Of a stretch of 64,000 nt of DNA, positions 27,819 to 37,974 are shown piece after piece. Source of the DNA: Haloechinothrix halophila YIM 93223 (GTDB lineage Bacteria; Actinomycetota; Actinomycetes; Mycobacteriales; Pseudonocardiaceae). The stretch is from assembly GCF_000504245.1 (NCBI RefSeq), contig NZ_KI632509.1, positions 1,177,723-1,241,722 of the forward strand. Reading direction: 5' to 3'. How positions within the stretch are numbered: position 1 is the stretch's first letter; each line of letters opens with the position of its first letter. The notes under the pieces were generated by a model, which was given only the letters and a program-made list of their open reading frames with translations, had not been told where the DNA came from and searched no databases. The position numbers and the translations under genes were made by a program.

Positions 27819-28858
27819 CGCCCGCCGTCGTCGCGGAAAGTTCGCCGGGCCAGGCCGCGCTGCAGGTCCGCGCCGCCGTGTCGTCGTTGCTCGATGATGC
27901 GGAGACCGCGGGCCTGCTGACCGCGCGCGTGGTGGGGATCGCGGTCTCCGGCGGGCCGGACTCGCTCGCGCTCGCCGACGCCGCCGCCTACGCCTGCGGT
28001 AAACGGGGTCTCGAGTCGCACGCGTTGATCGTCGACCATGGCCTGCAGGCGAGCGCTGCCGCCGTCGCTCGCGAAACCGCTCGTACGGTGGAGGCGCTCG
28101 GCGTGACCACGGCGCGGGTGCTGCAGGTCGAGGTCAGCGGGCGGGGCGGTGTCGAGGCCGCTGCCCGGCGCGCCCGCTACGGCGCGCTGGCCGACGCCGT
28201 GCCGGACAGCCTGGTGCTGCTCGGCCACACCCGCGATGATCAGGCGGAGACCGTGCTGCTCGGACTCGGCAGAGGCTCCGGCCCTCGCTCCATCTGCGGC
28301 ATGCGTCCGCTCGACCCGCCGTGGGCGCGGCCACTGCTCGACGTCCCGAGGGCCAGCACGGTCAGGGCATGCGCGGAACTCGGCGTGCTGCCCTGGCAGG
28401 ACCCGCACAACGCCGACAGCCGGTTCACACGGGCGCGGCTGCGCGCCGAGGTGCTGCCGCTGCTGGAAGAGGTACTGCAGGGCGGTGTCGCGGGGGCCCT
28501 CGCGCGCACCGCGACACAGTTGAGGGAAGATTGCGAGGCGCTGGACGCGCTCGCGGCGGACTTGCGCACGGCAGCAACGGCAACAGGGTCAGCCGGGTCG
28601 GAGGACGCCGACAGCACCGACGGCACCGGTGAGCTCGACGTCGTCGCGCTCGCGGACGCGCATGCCGCGGTGCGGCGCAGGGCGTTGCGGGCGTGGCTGC
28701 TCGACGCGGGAGCGAGCGACCTGACGGATGGGCATCTGCGCGCCGTCGACGAACTGGTCAGCCGCTGGCGCGGGCAAGGCGGGGTGTGGCTGCCAGGTGA
28801 CTTGGTGGCCAGCCGCGCTCATGGCAAGCTTCGGGTGTGCCGCCAGGGGCAGACCTGA
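27794..28858 (+). CDS. tilS: tRNA(Ile)-lysidine synthase
   Basis: Converts C34 of the CAU-anticodon isoleucine tRNA to lysidine, so that AUA is read as Ile. The 354-residue protein has the PP-loop SGGPDS at residue 52 in GIAVSGGPDSLALADAA, then LIVDHGLQ, and GHTRDDQAETVLLGLGRGSG. The C-terminal substrate-binding region is short, as in other actinobacteria. It is coupled to the metalloprotease gene (25-bp overlap) and followed by hpt after 24 bp. Loss of lysidine synthesis would be lethal. Confidence 0.95.
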   Translation: MVAQSSRLAPAVVAESSPGQAALQVRAAVSSLLDDAETAGLLTARVVGIAVSGGPDSLALADAAAYACGKRGLESHALIVDHGLQASAAAVARETARTVEALGVTTARVLQVEVSGRGGVEAAARRARYGALADAVPDSLVLLGHTRDDQAETVLLGLGRGSGPRSICGMRPLDPPWARPLLDVPRASTVRACAELGVLPWQDPHNADSRFTRARLRAEVLPLLEEVLQGGVAGALARTATQLREDCEALDALAADLRTAATATGSAGSEDADSTDGTGELDVVALADAHAAVRRRALRAWLLDAGASDLTDGHLRAVDELVSRWRGQGGVWLPGDLVASRAHGKLRVCRQGQT

Positions 28859-28882
28859 GCGCAACCGGATTGAGGAGCGAAC

Positions 28883-29446
28883 GTGTACGAAGGCGATATC
28901 GCCTCCGTGCTCATCACAGAGCAGCAGATCCGCGACAAGACAGCTGAACTGGCGGAGCAGGTCGCGGCGGACTACAAGGAAACCGGTACGGGTCACGGCG
29001 GCAACGATCTGCTGCTCGTCGGGGTGCTCAAGGGCGCCGTGATGTTCATGACGGACTTCGCGCGGGCACTGCCGATCCCGGCGCAGCTGGAGTTCATGGC
29101 GGTGTCGTCGTACGGCTCGTCGACGTCGTCCTCCGGTGTGGTGCGGATCCTCAAGGACCTCGACCGGGACATCTCCGGCCGCCACGTGCTGATCGTGGAG
29201 GACATCGTCGACTCAGGCCTGACACTGTCCTGGCTGTTGCGCAACCTCGCCACGCGCAACCCGGAGTCGCTCGCGGTGTGTTCGCTGCTGCGCAAGCCGG
29301 ACGCCGTGAAGGTCGACGTCCCCGTGAAGTACGTCGGGTTCGACATCCCGAATGACTTCGTCGTCGGCTACGGCCTCGACTATGCGGAGCGTTACCGCGA
29401 CCTGCCATATATCGGCAAACTCGACCCGGGCGTCTACTCACAGTGA
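28883..29446 (+). CDS. hpt: Hypoxanthine-guanine phosphoribosyltransferase
   Basis: Salvages hypoxanthine and guanine to IMP and GMP using PRPP. The 187-residue protein has the PRPP-binding loop [34 protein letters not shown] near the N-terminus, and the C-terminal [30 protein letters not shown] signature. GTG 28883 has GAGGAG upstream. The tilS-hpt pair is widely conserved. Confidence 0.95.
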   Translation: MYEGDIASVLITEQQIRDKTAELAEQVAADYKETGTGHGGNDLLLVGVLKGAVMFMTDFARALPIPAQLEFMAVSSYGSSTSSSGVVRILKDLDRDISGRHVLIVEDIVDSGLTLSWLLRNLATRNPESLAVCSLLRKPDAVKVDVPVKYVGFDIPNDFVVGYGLDYAERYRDLPYIGKLDPGVYSQ

Positions 29447-29710
29447 TGCTGTGCCGGTAGATACCAATCCGACCGGAGCTAAGCCGAACTGGCAGTCCAC
29501 GCGAGTGTGTCAGTCGACGTACCTCCGATCTTCTTGGTATTTGATCTCAACTCCGCGAATTTCAGTAAGAATCCGTTGCGTGTCGGGGTTTGATCGGGAA
29601 CCGTATGGGCGGAGAGCGCGTCATAGCGACGAACCGACTGCGTTAACCTATGCGAACAAGACACCGCGCGGAGGGCGCGGTGTGAGTGGGGACTCAGGGG
29701 AGAGTGACAG

Positions 29711-30076
29711 ATGGTCAGGAGTCTGAGCGACGCGACCGCGTTCGCCAACGCGGCGGCGATGGGCCAGATCGGAATCGACCCGGATGCGGCGCAGACCGTC
29801 CTGAAGAAGATCCGCACTGGCAAGGATCAGGTGGATAGCCTCATCTCCCAGTCGGCGAACCTGGGGGTCGCGCCTCGGCTCGGTGCGAACCCGGTCGGCA
29901 CGGCGATCGCGGCCAAATATTCCGATCGTGCCAACGGTGGTCGTGACTCGTACGCGCAGGCGCTGCGCAATCTGCGCGCCCAGTACGAGCAGGTCGAGAC
30001 CGCCATCGTCGCCGCGATCAAGAACTACGACGAGATGGAGGCCGCAGGCGTCCGCTCGTTCAACAACAAGGCGTGA
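29711..30076 (+). CDS. WXG100/PE-like type VII secretion substrate
   Basis: A 121-residue, mainly helical protein with no signal peptide. It ends with a long helix (AQYEQVETAIVAAIKNYDEMEAAGVRSF) that contains YDEME, a match to the YxxxD/E type VII secretion signal. A clear WxG turn is absent, so it is more PE/EspC-like than a classic Esx protein. ATG 29711 has GGGGAGAG upstream. It is followed 49 bp later by the PPE-like gene, as PE-PPE pairs are. The 264-bp gap before it is AT-richer than its surroundings and has a small CACCGCG/CGCGGTG hairpin. Confidence 0.65.
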   Translation: MVRSLSDATAFANAAAMGQIGIDPDAAQTVLKKIRTGKDQVDSLISQSANLGVAPRLGANPVGTAIAAKYSDRANGGRDSYAQALRNLRAQYEQVETAIVAAIKNYDEMEAAGVRSFNNKA

Positions 30077-30125
30077 CCGGTGTGTCAGCCGCGGCTTCGA
30101 GAATTTGCGATAGACAGGGGGAACG

Positions 30126-31904
30126 ATGACTGATTCGTATGGCGGTCCGCAGCAGGAACCCACCGGTGACACCTCGCAGGCGACCACCGACGGCACCGCT
30201 GACACCGCCACTGACACCACCAGCAGCACTACGTCCGGCACCAGCGCGCCGACCGGCGGCTCCGGCCTCTCGCTCGGCAGCTCGTCGTCAACGGCCGAGT
30301 CGATCGTCGACAGCGCGCGTAGCGTGCGCAACGATTTCCTCTATGGCGACGACCGGGTGATCCTGAACCCGCCGAACTGGGCGAGCCAGTCCAGCACCCA
30401 GCTCTACAACGGCGCGGTCAACGACAATGACCCCGGTTTCGCCGATTCCATGGGGCAGACCTGGAGCCACCACGGCACCGAACTGCGCCACGTCGCCGAC
30501 GCGCTGTACGAGGCCATCACCGAACTCAGCGGCGTCTGGGTCGGTGAGGCGTCCGGCGCGGCACAGGGCGCGCTGATCGGCGTCGCGAACGCCAGCGGCA
30601 CCGCGGGTGACGCCGCGCGCATCATGGGCCAGCGGATGAGCCAGCAGGCCGCCGCTGCCGCCGAGGTGAAGAAGATGCCGCCGCCCAAGGAATTCGACTA
30701 CAACGCCGAGATCGACAAGTTGCTCACCGGCCACCCCGCCGCGATGAGCGTCAGCGATCTCAAGGCGGAACTGGACGCCGCGCAGGCCGTGCGAGCCGAG
30801 CAGCAGCGCTACATGGACGAGTACACCAGGGCCATGAGCGAGGTCGACAGCGCGACGCCGAGCTTCGGCCCCGAGTCCATCGGCATGAAGCCCGCCAGCA
30901 GCAACGGCTACGCGAGCAGCCCCAGCGCCGCATCGGGCAGCGGGGTCAACGTCACCGGTGGTGGCGCCAGCCTTGCCGGGGCACAGGGCAGTATCGATGC
31001 CGCCACCGCCGCGGGCGCCAGGACCGGTGCCCCGGTCGCGGGTGGCGCTGCTGGCTCGTTCGCTGGTGGCAACGTCGGTCACCACGCCACCGCGGCCCCC
31101 TTGCAGGCCGGGTCGGTCGCGGCGACCGGGTCGTCCGCTGTCTCGGCGCAGCCGAACGGCCCTGGAACGGCGGGCCTTGTCGGTGGCGCCGCGCTCGGCG
31201 CGGGTGCCGGGCTCGCCGGTGCGCGAGCCCTCGCCAAGGGCGGCGGCCGGGCAGGCGGTAAGCGCGGTTCCCAGCGTGACCAGCAGCACGAGGCAGCCGA
31301 GGGCGCACCAGCCGAGGCAGCGCAGGGAGAGCAAGGAGAGCAGATCGACGCGCAGTCGGTCGATGCGCCCGGGATTGGCGCGCCACAGCACGCTGGACAG
31401 TCGCCGTCGCAGCAGGTGCCAGCGGCGAGCTGGCAACAGCCGCAGCTCGGCACAGCGGCGCAGGGCGGTGGCCAGGGTGCTGGCGTGCAGCAGGGCAGCT
31501 GGCAGCTGCCGCAGACCGGCGCACCGGCAGCACAGGGTCCGCACGCGCAACCGCTCGCGGCAGGTGCCACCACCGGTGCCGCGGACCACGCCGCGGTTGC
31601 GCCCGATGCCGGTCAGGTGACCGCGTCGACCGACAACAGCGCCGCCGCGCAGCCGACGTCCGCGCAGCCCCAGCAGCCGTGGCAGGCACAGCAGGCCGCG
31701 AACCAGGCTGGTCCGGTCGCGCCCATGCAGAGCCATCCACACGCGTCCGGTGCTGGTGCGGGCGCTGGCGCCGCGGGCGTCGACCCGAGCGACGCCGAGC
31801 ACGACCAGGCGTCCTACCTGATCGAGCCGGACCCGGATGACCTGTTCGGCCCGACTGACAGAGCGACAACGGGAGTCATCGGCGCTGAGTTCGAGGACGA
31901 CTGA
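30126..31904 (+). CDS. PPE-like type VII secretion protein
   Basis: A 592-residue protein. After a Thr/Ser-rich start, residues 55-240 form a helical PPE/WXG-like domain with a WVG turn (ELSGVWVGEASGAAQGAL) and long helices (AARIMGQRMSQQAAAAAEVKK; MSVSDLKAELDAAQAVRAEQQRYMDEYTRAMSEV). The remaining 350 residues are low-complexity Gly/Ala/Gln/Pro, ending in an acidic DPDDLFGPTD tail. It likely dimerises with the preceding small protein and binds the EspG chaperones encoded next. Its stop overlaps the first espG start (TGATG). The Gln-rich C-terminus may extend into the cell wall. Confidence 0.7.
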   Translation: MTDSYGGPQQEPTGDTSQATTDGTADTATDTTSSTTSGTSAPTGGSGLSLGSSSSTAESIVDSARSVRNDFLYGDDRVILNPPNWASQSSTQLYNGAVNDNDPGFADSMGQTWSHHGTELRHVADALYEAITELSGVWVGEASGAAQGALIGVANASGTAGDAARIMGQRMSQQAAAAAEVKKMPPPKEFDYNAEIDKLLTGHPAAMSVSDLKAELDAAQAVRAEQQRYMDEYTRAMSEVDSATPSFGPESIGMKPASSNGYASSPSAASGSGVNVTGGGASLAGAQGSIDAATAAGARTGAPVAGGAAGSFAGGNVGHHATAAPLQAGSVAATGSSAVSAQPNGPGTAGLVGGAALGAGAGLAGARALAKGGGRAGGKRGSQRDQQHEAAEGAPAEAAQGEQGEQIDAQSVDAPGIGAPQHAGQSPSQQVPAASWQQPQLGTAAQGGGQGAGVQQGSWQLPQTGAPAAQGPHAQPLAAGATTGAADHAAVAPDAGQVTASTDNSAAAQPTSAQPQQPWQAQQAANQAGPVAPMQSHPHASGAGAGAGAAGVDPSDAEHDQASYLIEPDPDDLFGPTDRATTGVIGAEFEDD

Positions 31905-32701
31905 TGCGATTGGGTGGGCCGCTGACACCCATCGAGTTCGACTTTCTCTGGGAGGCGTACGGCGCCGGTGAGGTGCCGTATCCGCTGGAGTTGCGGTCCC
32001 ACGGGGCGACCCATGCCGAACGCTCCGAGTTGCGCGACAAGACGATGCGGTCGCTTGTCGCGAAGGGTGTCGTCGACGAGCGGGGCGCGCTCGCGCCCCG
32101 GCTCGCCGACTATTTCGACCTGCTGGCTGGCGCGGAGGTCAGCGTTGACTCCGTGCATGTCGTCGGCGCCGAGACCAGGGCGGTGCTCGCGGTGGTCTGC
32201 GCCCTCGACGACGACGGCCTGCTCGCGGTGCAAGACGAGGATGGCCTGCACTTGAGCGAGGTGCCCGCAGGGTCGATGGCGAGCACGATCGTGTCGCTGC
32301 TGCCTCCGGCTGAGCGGGGCAGGGAACGGTCAATCACGATGCCGGTCGACACCCTCGTCACCGGCGCTGGCGCCGATTTCATGCAGCGCCGCAACGGTGC
32401 GCCCGCGACGGAGGCCGGCAGTTCGGACGCCGACCGCAAGACGCTGGCTCGGCTGCATGCTCAGCCGAGGCTGCGGGGCGGCCAGATCGCGGCGAACCTG
32501 CGCACCGGATCCGGCAGGCGCTCCCGCTCACCGGTGCTGAGCTGGTTCGACACCGAATCGGGCCGCTATCTGACCAAGGCGACGACCGGCACCGACGGCA
32601 GGGAGTGGATCACCATCTCGCCCGCCGACGCGCCAACGCTGCGGCAGCGCGTCGACGAACTGATCACCTGGGTGCGCAGGGATCAAGAGGTGGCGCGGTG
32701 A
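31904..32701 (+). CDS. ESX secretion-associated chaperone EspG family, copy 1
   Basis: A 265-residue protein opening with PLTPIEFDFLWEAYGAGEVPYPLELRSHGAT, typical of EspG. The ending is LRGGQIAANLRTGSGRRSRSPVLSWFDTESGRYLTK...EWITISPADAPTLRQRVDELI. EspG proteins are cytoplasmic chaperones that bind PPE partners before ESX export. It is coupled to the PPE-like gene upstream and to the second copy downstream (GTGA overlap). Confidence 0.85.
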   Translation: MRLGGPLTPIEFDFLWEAYGAGEVPYPLELRSHGATHAERSELRDKTMRSLVAKGVVDERGALAPRLADYFDLLAGAEVSVDSVHVVGAETRAVLAVVCALDDDGLLAVQDEDGLHLSEVPAGSMASTIVSLLPPAERGRERSITMPVDTLVTGAGADFMQRRNGAPATEAGSSDADRKTLARLHAQPRLRGGQIAANLRTGSGRRSRSPVLSWFDTESGRYLTKATTGTDGREWITISPADAPTLRQRVDELITWVRRDQEVAR

Positions 32702-33534
32702 CCGAGCGCGTCCTCCGTTCGATGGTGTTCGACTTCCTCTGGGAGGAGCTGCGGCTCGGCGAACACCCGTACCCGCTGCGGGTGCCCTCGCACGGTGAGA
32801 CCATGGACGGGCGCATGATGCTGCGCGCCGAGATCGGCAAGCTCATGGCCGTCGACGGTGTCAAGGATCAGCGCGGTGCCGTGGATCCCGCGGTTGAGCA
32901 CTGGCTGCGTGTGCTGGCGACGGCGACCCGCAGCGTGGACGCGATCCACAGCCCCGGTGCCGGGGAGGACCCGGTGCTGGCGCTCGCGGCGTCCGACGGC
33001 GAGACCGGGGTGCTCGCGGTGCAGAGCGTTGAGGGCGTCCGGCTTCGCCCGATCTACCCTGAGGCGCTGGTATCGGAGGTCATCGGGCTGCTGCCGGCCG
33101 CTGAGCGGGGGACGCACCGGGCGGTCACCCTCTCGCTCGATGAGGCGCTGCGCACCCCGCCCGCGCGGGTGAAGGTCAGCGCGAGCGGCCGGGATGACGA
33201 GCCACGCGGCTGGTTCGGACTGCGCAGGTCAGGGCGGTCGAGCAGGTCGCTCGCGGACCGCTCGGCGGGTGACCAGCGCGAGGACTACGCGCTGCTGGCG
33301 GCGCAGCAGAGGTTGCGCGGTGGTCAGCTCGCAGCGAACAGCAGGGACGAGATGGGCAGGAAGCACCGGTCATCGGTGCTGGCCTGGTTCGACACCGTCA
33401 CCGGCCGGTATCTGAACATCGCGCGGTCCGGCGATGACGGCCATGAATGGGTTACCGTCGCGCCGGCGGACACGAAAACCCTGCGCACACGGCTAGCGGA
33501 GCTGCTGAGCGAGGTGAGCGCGGCAGTGAGCTGA
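32698..33534 (+). CDS. ESX secretion-associated chaperone EspG family, copy 2
   Basis: A 278-residue paralogue of the preceding protein, starting at GTG 32698 in the preceding stop (GTGA). Shared blocks include MVFDFLWEELRLGEHPYPLRVPSHG and a near-identical C-terminus (LRGGQLAANSRDEMGRKHRSSVLAWFDTVTGRYLNIARSGDDG). A Ser/Arg-rich insertion (GLRRSGRSSRSLADRSAGDQ) sets it apart. It could form a heteromer with copy 1 or serve a different PPE partner. No ESX core genes (EccB, EccC, EccD, MycP) are in the window. Confidence 0.85.
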   Translation: MTERVLRSMVFDFLWEELRLGEHPYPLRVPSHGETMDGRMMLRAEIGKLMAVDGVKDQRGAVDPAVEHWLRVLATATRSVDAIHSPGAGEDPVLALAASDGETGVLAVQSVEGVRLRPIYPEALVSEVIGLLPAAERGTHRAVTLSLDEALRTPPARVKVSASGRDDEPRGWFGLRRSGRSSRSLADRSAGDQREDYALLAAQQRLRGGQLAANSRDEMGRKHRSSVLAWFDTVTGRYLNIARSGDDGHEWVTVAPADTKTLRTRLAELLSEVSAAVS

Positions 33535-33744
33535 GCTAGCCGCCTTGTCCAGCTGGTGGAGGGAACTCGGGCGGGCCCTTTCGCGTTGAGCAGTCAGTGA
33601 ATGGGGCGCTACTGGTCCGGAGGTTGGACGGTACCCTGAACGGACGTGGTGTCGGTCCCATCAGCACATCACACTTGCCGGTGTGCTTCGCGGAGCGCAA
33701 CGGTGACACAAAGTCGTCAGTCAATCAGGAAGGTCAAGGCCGTC

Positions 33745-33750
33745 TAGGCT
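33745..33750 (+). promoter_or_regulatory. Candidate leaderless -10 box of ftsH
   Basis: TAGGCT lies 7 nt before the ftsH ATG at 33758. No Shine-Dalgarno is present at normal spacing. Confidence 0.45.
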
Positions 33751-33757
33751 GATTCGC

Positions 33758-36103
33758 ATGGATCGAAAGCGCCTGCTGAGGAACCCTCTGGTGTGGATCG
33801 CCATCGCGGTGGGCGTCTACTTCCTTGTCTCAACGGTGCTCGACAGCAACCGGGAGTACACCGAGGTACCGACGTCTCAGGCGATGCAGCAGGTCGCTGC
33901 TGGCAACGTCGCGGAAGCGCAGCTCAAAGACAGGGAACAGGAGCTGCTGCTCACGCTGAAGTCGCCGATCGACGCCGAGGGCCAGTCCTCGAACAAGGTG
34001 ATGACGCAGTTCCCCGCGCGCGCCGCAGAGGACATCTACGACCAGCTCAGCGACAAGTCCGGCGTCAAGTTCGACACCGAGGTCACGCAGGACTCGTTCA
34101 TCGGGCAGCTGCTGATCTACATGATCCCGCTCGGGCTTTTGCTGCTGCTGCTGTTCTGGATGATGAACAACGCCCAGGGCGGCGGCAACAAGGTGCTCAA
34201 CTTCGGCAAGTCCAAGGCGAAACAGCTCAACAAGGACATGCCGAAAAGCACCTTCGACGACGTGGCTGGTGCCGACGAGGCGGTCGAAGAGCTGCACGAG
34301 ATCAAGGACTTCCTGCAGCACCCGGCCCGGTACCAGGCGCTCGGCGCGAAGATCCCGAAGGGTGTGCTGCTCTACGGCCCGCCCGGCACGGGTAAGACGC
34401 TGCTCGCGCGTGCGGTCGCCGGTGAGGCAGGCGTGCCGTTCTACACCATCTCTGGGTCGGACTTCGTCGAGATGTTCGTCGGTGTTGGCGCGTCGCGAGT
34501 GCGTGACCTGTTCGAGCAGGCCAAGCAGAACGCGCCGTGCATCATCTTCGTCGACGAGATCGACGCCGTCGGCCGCCAGCGTGGCGCTGGCCTCGGCGGT
34601 GGCCACGACGAGCGCGAGCAGACGCTGAACCAACTGCTCGTCGAGATGGACGGCTTCGACTCGCGCGGTGGCATCATCCTGATCGCCGCCACCAACCGGC
34701 CGGACATCCTCGACCCGGCGCTGCTGCGGCCTGGCCGGTTCGACCGGCAGATTCCGGTCGCCGCGCCCGACCTGCGGGGCCGCAAGGCGATCCTGAAGGT
34801 GCACGCCAAGAGCAAGCCGCTCGCCCCGGACGCCAACCTCGACGGGCTCGCCAAGCGCACTGTTGGCATGTCGGGCGCCGATCTAGCGAACGTGCTCAAC
34901 GAGGCCGCGCTGCTTACCGCGCGGACGAACGGCACCATGATCGACGACCACGCCCTCGAGGAGTCGGTCGACCGTGTCATCGGCGGGCCCGCCCGCAAGA
35001 GCAGGATCATCTCCGAGAAGGAGAAGAAGATCACCGCCTACCACGAGGGTGGGCACGCGCTGGCCGCGTGGGCGATGCCGGACATCGAGCCGGTCTACAA
35101 GCTCACCATCCTGCCGCGCGGTCGCACCGGTGGTCACGCCCTGATCGTCCCCGAGGACGACAAGGAGCTGATGACCCGATCCGAGATGATCGGGCGGCTG
35201 GTGTTCGCGATGGGTGGCCGCACCGCGGAGGAGCTGGTCTTCCACGAGCCGACGACGGGTGCGTCGTCCGACATCGAGCAGGCCACCAAGATCGCCAAGG
35301 CGATGGTCAAGGAGTACGGCATGAGCGCCAGGCTTGGCGCCGTGAAGTACGGCCAGGAGCAGGGCGACCCGTTCCTCGGCCGCTCCGCTGGCAAGGACGC
35401 CGACTACTCGCTCGAGGTCGCGCACGAGATCGACGAGGAAGTGCGCAAGCTGATCGAGACCGCGCACACCGAAGCGTGGGAGGTGCTGTCCACCTACCGC
35501 GACGTGCTCGACGACCTCGTGTACGAGGTGCTTGAGAAGGAGACGCTGACCCGCAAGGACCTGGAGCGGATCTTCGCCAGGGTTCAGAAGCGGCCGCGGA
35601 TCACGGTGTTCAACGAGTTCGGTGAGCGCAAGCCGTCGGACAAGCCACCGATCAAGACTCCGGGCGAGCTGGCGATGGAGCGCGGCGAGCCGTGGCCCCC
35701 GCCACCGCCCGCTCCGCCGGAGCCGCCGCAGGAGCCCGCCGAGCCGCAGCCTGGTCCGCGGTACGAACAGGAGCCGCAGTACCAGCCGGACCAGCCGACC
35801 GCGGAGCAACCTACCGCACCCGCCCCGGTTTCCTGGGGCGATGAGCAGCGTGGCGAGCACGCGCGCGGCTCGTCGCAGCCGGAGAACCCGTTCGCGTACC
35901 GGCCGAATGGCGGTCCGCCGCAAGGCGGGTCCAACGGCGGTCAGCGCGGCGCCCCGCAGTACGGTGGCGATAGCGGTCCGCAGGGTCGCAATGGCCCGCC
36001 GAACTACGGCGCGCCTCCCGGCTGGCGGCCCGCGACGTGGCCGGAAGGCGGCGAGCGGCACCGTGGCGACCTTGATGAGCAAGATGGCCAACACCGAAGG
36101 TAA
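33758..36103 (+). CDS. ftsH: ATP-dependent zinc metalloprotease FtsH
   Basis: Membrane-anchored AAA+ protease of 781 residues. Transmembrane helix 1 (about 9-27), an extracytoplasmic domain, helix 2 ([21 protein letters not shown]), the AAA domain with Walker A GPPGTGKT from residue 207, Walker B IIFVDEID and the second region of homology ([21 protein letters not shown]), then the M41 peptidase with HEGGH from residue 429. It degrades misfolded or regulatory membrane proteins. The last 150 residues are Pro/Gln/Gly-rich and disordered, an extension typical of actinobacteria. The 3' end overlaps folE. Confidence 0.97.
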   Translation: MDRKRLLRNPLVWIAIAVGVYFLVSTVLDSNREYTEVPTSQAMQQVAAGNVAEAQLKDREQELLLTLKSPIDAEGQSSNKVMTQFPARAAEDIYDQLSDKSGVKFDTEVTQDSFIGQLLIYMIPLGLLLLLLFWMMNNAQGGGNKVLNFGKSKAKQLNKDMPKSTFDDVAGADEAVEELHEIKDFLQHPARYQALGAKIPKGVLLYGPPGTGKTLLARAVAGEAGVPFYTISGSDFVEMFVGVGASRVRDLFEQAKQNAPCIIFVDEIDAVGRQRGAGLGGGHDEREQTLNQLLVEMDGFDSRGGIILIAATNRPDILDPALLRPGRFDRQIPVAAPDLRGRKAILKVHAKSKPLAPDANLDGLAKRTVGMSGADLANVLNEAALLTARTNGTMIDDHALEESVDRVIGGPARKSRIISEKEKKITAYHEGGHALAAWAMPDIEPVYKLTILPRGRTGGHALIVPEDDKELMTRSEMIGRLVFAMGGRTAEELVFHEPTTGASSDIEQATKIAKAMVKEYGMSARLGAVKYGQEQGDPFLGRSAGKDADYSLEVAHEIDEEVRKLIETAHTEAWEVLSTYRDVLDDLVYEVLEKETLTRKDLERIFARVQKRPRITVFNEFGERKPSDKPPIKTPGELAMERGEPWPPPPPAPPEPPQEPAEPQPGPRYEQEPQYQPDQPTAEQPTAPAPVSWGDEQRGEHARGSSQPENPFAYRPNGGPPQGGSNGGQRGAPQYGGDSGPQGRNGPPNYGAPPGWRPATWPEGGERHRGDLDEQDGQHRR

Positions 36104-36737
36104 GTACCCGCACCTGCGGGTGGATGACGACGAATTCGAAACCGTGATCGAGCCGCCAGGCGGTCCGGTTTTCGATGCCGCGCGTGCCGAGAAGGCGGTG
36201 CGGGAGTTGCTCATCGCCTGCGGGGAGGACCCCGACCGCGACGGCCTCGTCGAAACACCCGCCAGGGTGGCTCGCGCGTACCAGGAGATGTTCGCCGGGC
36301 TGCACACCAATCCGGACGCCGTGCTTGACCGGACCTTCGACGAGAGCCACGAGGAACTCGTCCTGGTAACGGACATTCCGATGTATTCCACATGTGAGCA
36401 CCATTTGGTGCCATTCCACGGAGTTGCCCACGTCGGTTACATTCCGGACGAACGCGGCAGAGTCACCGGACTGTCCAAGCTGGCGCGGCTGGTCGACCTC
36501 TACGCCAAGCGGCCGCAGGTGCAGGAACGGCTCACCTCGCAGATCGCCGACGCGCTCGACCACAAGCTGGCTCCGCGCGGTGTCATCGTGGTCGTGGAAG
36601 CGGAGCACCTGTGCATGGCGATGCGCGGCATCCGCAAGCCGGGTGCGCGCACCACGACCTCCGCGGTCAGGGGCATCTTGAAGACGTCCCCGGTGACGCG
36701 GGCGGAGGCGCTCGATCTGATCAAGGCAAGGCGGTGA
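36075..36737 (+). CDS. folE: GTP cyclohydrolase I
   Basis: Converts GTP to dihydroneopterin triphosphate, the first committed step of folate synthesis. Zinc ligands appear in [14 protein letters not shown] and [11 protein letters not shown], and the core [27 protein letters not shown] is standard. Starts at GTG 36063, ATG 36075 or ATG 36084 are all possible and overlap the ftsH tail; 36075 gives 220 residues. The GTGA overlap with folP shows coupling. Confidence 0.95.
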   Translation: MSKMANTEGKYPHLRVDDDEFETVIEPPGGPVFDAARAEKAVRELLIACGEDPDRDGLVETPARVARAYQEMFAGLHTNPDAVLDRTFDESHEELVLVTDIPMYSTCEHHLVPFHGVAHVGYIPDERGRVTGLSKLARLVDLYAKRPQVQERLTSQIADALDHKLAPRGVIVVVEAEHLCMAMRGIRKPGARTTTSAVRGILKTSPVTRAEALDLIKARR

Positions 36738-37591
36738 CGTCGGTGGCTGAGCTGCACCCGGCACTGCCCAAGCCCGGACGCTGCGCCGTGATGGGCGTGC
36801 TCAACGTCACCCCGGATTCGTTCTCCGACGGCGGGCGCTACCTCGACATGGCGGATGCCCTCGCGCACGCGCGTGAGATGCACGAGCGCGGGGCCGACCT
36901 GATCGACGTCGGCGGCGAATCCACCCGGCCAGGTGCCGAGCGAGTCGAAGCTGACGTCGAAGCGCAGCGCGTGGTCCCGGTGATCAAGGCACTCGCCGCG
37001 GAGGGCATCGCGCTGTCGGTCGACACCACACGGGCCGCCGTCGCCGAGGCCGCGCTGGACGCGGGCGCTTCGGTGATCAACGACGTCTCCGGCGGGCTGG
37101 CCGACCCCGGCATGGCCAGGGTCGCCGCCCAGGCGGGTGCGCCGTGGGTGCTGATGCACTGGCGCGGTCACAGCAAGCGGATGGACGCGTTGGCCAGCTA
37201 CGACGATGTCGTCGCCGATGTCCGCGATGAGCTACTGGAGCGAGTGGACGAGGCCATGGCCGCCGGGGTCGCGGAGAACGCCATCGTGCTCGACCCGGGT
37301 ATCGGGTTCGCCAAGCAGACCGAGCACAACTGGGCACTGCTGAATCGACTGGACGCGCTGATCGCGCTCGGCTTTCCCGTGCTCGTTGGTGCCTCGCGTA
37401 AGCGGTTCATCGGCGCACTGCTCGCCGACGCTGACGGCACCCCGCGTGAGCCAGCTGGCAGGGAGGACGCCACGGCGGCGATCTCCGCGCTGTCCGCTGC
37501 CCACGGGGCGTGGGGCGTGCGGGTGCACGACGTCGGGCCGTCATTGGACGCGGTCAGCGTCGCCGCGGCATGGCAACGGGGCGGCGTGTGA
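36734..37591 (+). CDS. folP: Dihydropteroate synthase
   Basis: Condenses p-aminobenzoate with dihydropterin pyrophosphate; it is the sulfonamide target. The 285-residue protein has [41 protein letters not shown] and the substrate-binding [18 protein letters not shown] 36734 overlaps the folE stop. Its own stop overlaps the folB GTG, so the folE-folP-folB start sites are coupled throughout. Confidence 0.96.
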   Translation: MTSVAELHPALPKPGRCAVMGVLNVTPDSFSDGGRYLDMADALAHAREMHERGADLIDVGGESTRPGAERVEADVEAQRVVPVIKALAAEGIALSVDTTRAAVAEAALDAGASVINDVSGGLADPGMARVAAQAGAPWVLMHWRGHSKRMDALASYDDVVADVRDELLERVDEAMAAGVAENAIVLDPGIGFAKQTEHNWALLNRLDALIALGFPVLVGASRKRFIGALLADADGTPREPAGREDATAAISALSAAHGAWGVRVHDVGPSLDAVSVAAAWQRGGV

Positions 37592-37965
37592 CCGATCGGA
37601 TCGCGCTGACCGGCCTGCGGGCATTCGGCAGGCACGGTGTGTTCGCGCACGAGCGCCGCGACGGGCAGGAGTTCTTCGTCGACGTCGTGCTGCACGTGGA
37701 TCTCACGGCAGCGAGCAAGTCCGACGCGCTGGCCGACACCGTCGACTACGGTGCCGTCGCCGACGTCGCGGCCAGGATCGTCGGTGGCGACCCGTACGAT
37801 CTGATCGAGTCGGTCGCCGGTCGGATCGCCGACGAGGTGCTTGGCGACGCGCGGCTGGCGGGCAAGGTGGAGTCGGTCGAGGTCACCGTGCACAAGCCGA
37901 GTGCGCCGATCCAGCACGAGTTCGCTGACGTCGCGGTGACCATCACCCGCGGCCGCGCGGGCTGA
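37588..37965 (+). CDS. folB: Dihydroneopterin aldolase
   Basis: Cleaves dihydroneopterin to 6-hydroxymethyl-dihydropterin. The 125-residue protein shows DRIALTGLRAFGRHGVFAHERRDGQEFFVDVVL, the Glu and Lys active-site positions of the family, and TVDYGAVADVAARIVGG. GTG 37588 overlaps the folP stop (GTGTGA). Confidence 0.95.
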   Translation: MTDRIALTGLRAFGRHGVFAHERRDGQEFFVDVVLHVDLTAASKSDALADTVDYGAVADVAARIVGGDPYDLIESVAGRIADEVLGDARLAGKVESVEVTVHKPSAPIQHEFADVAVTITRGRAG

Positions 37966-37974
37966 GGAACGCCG

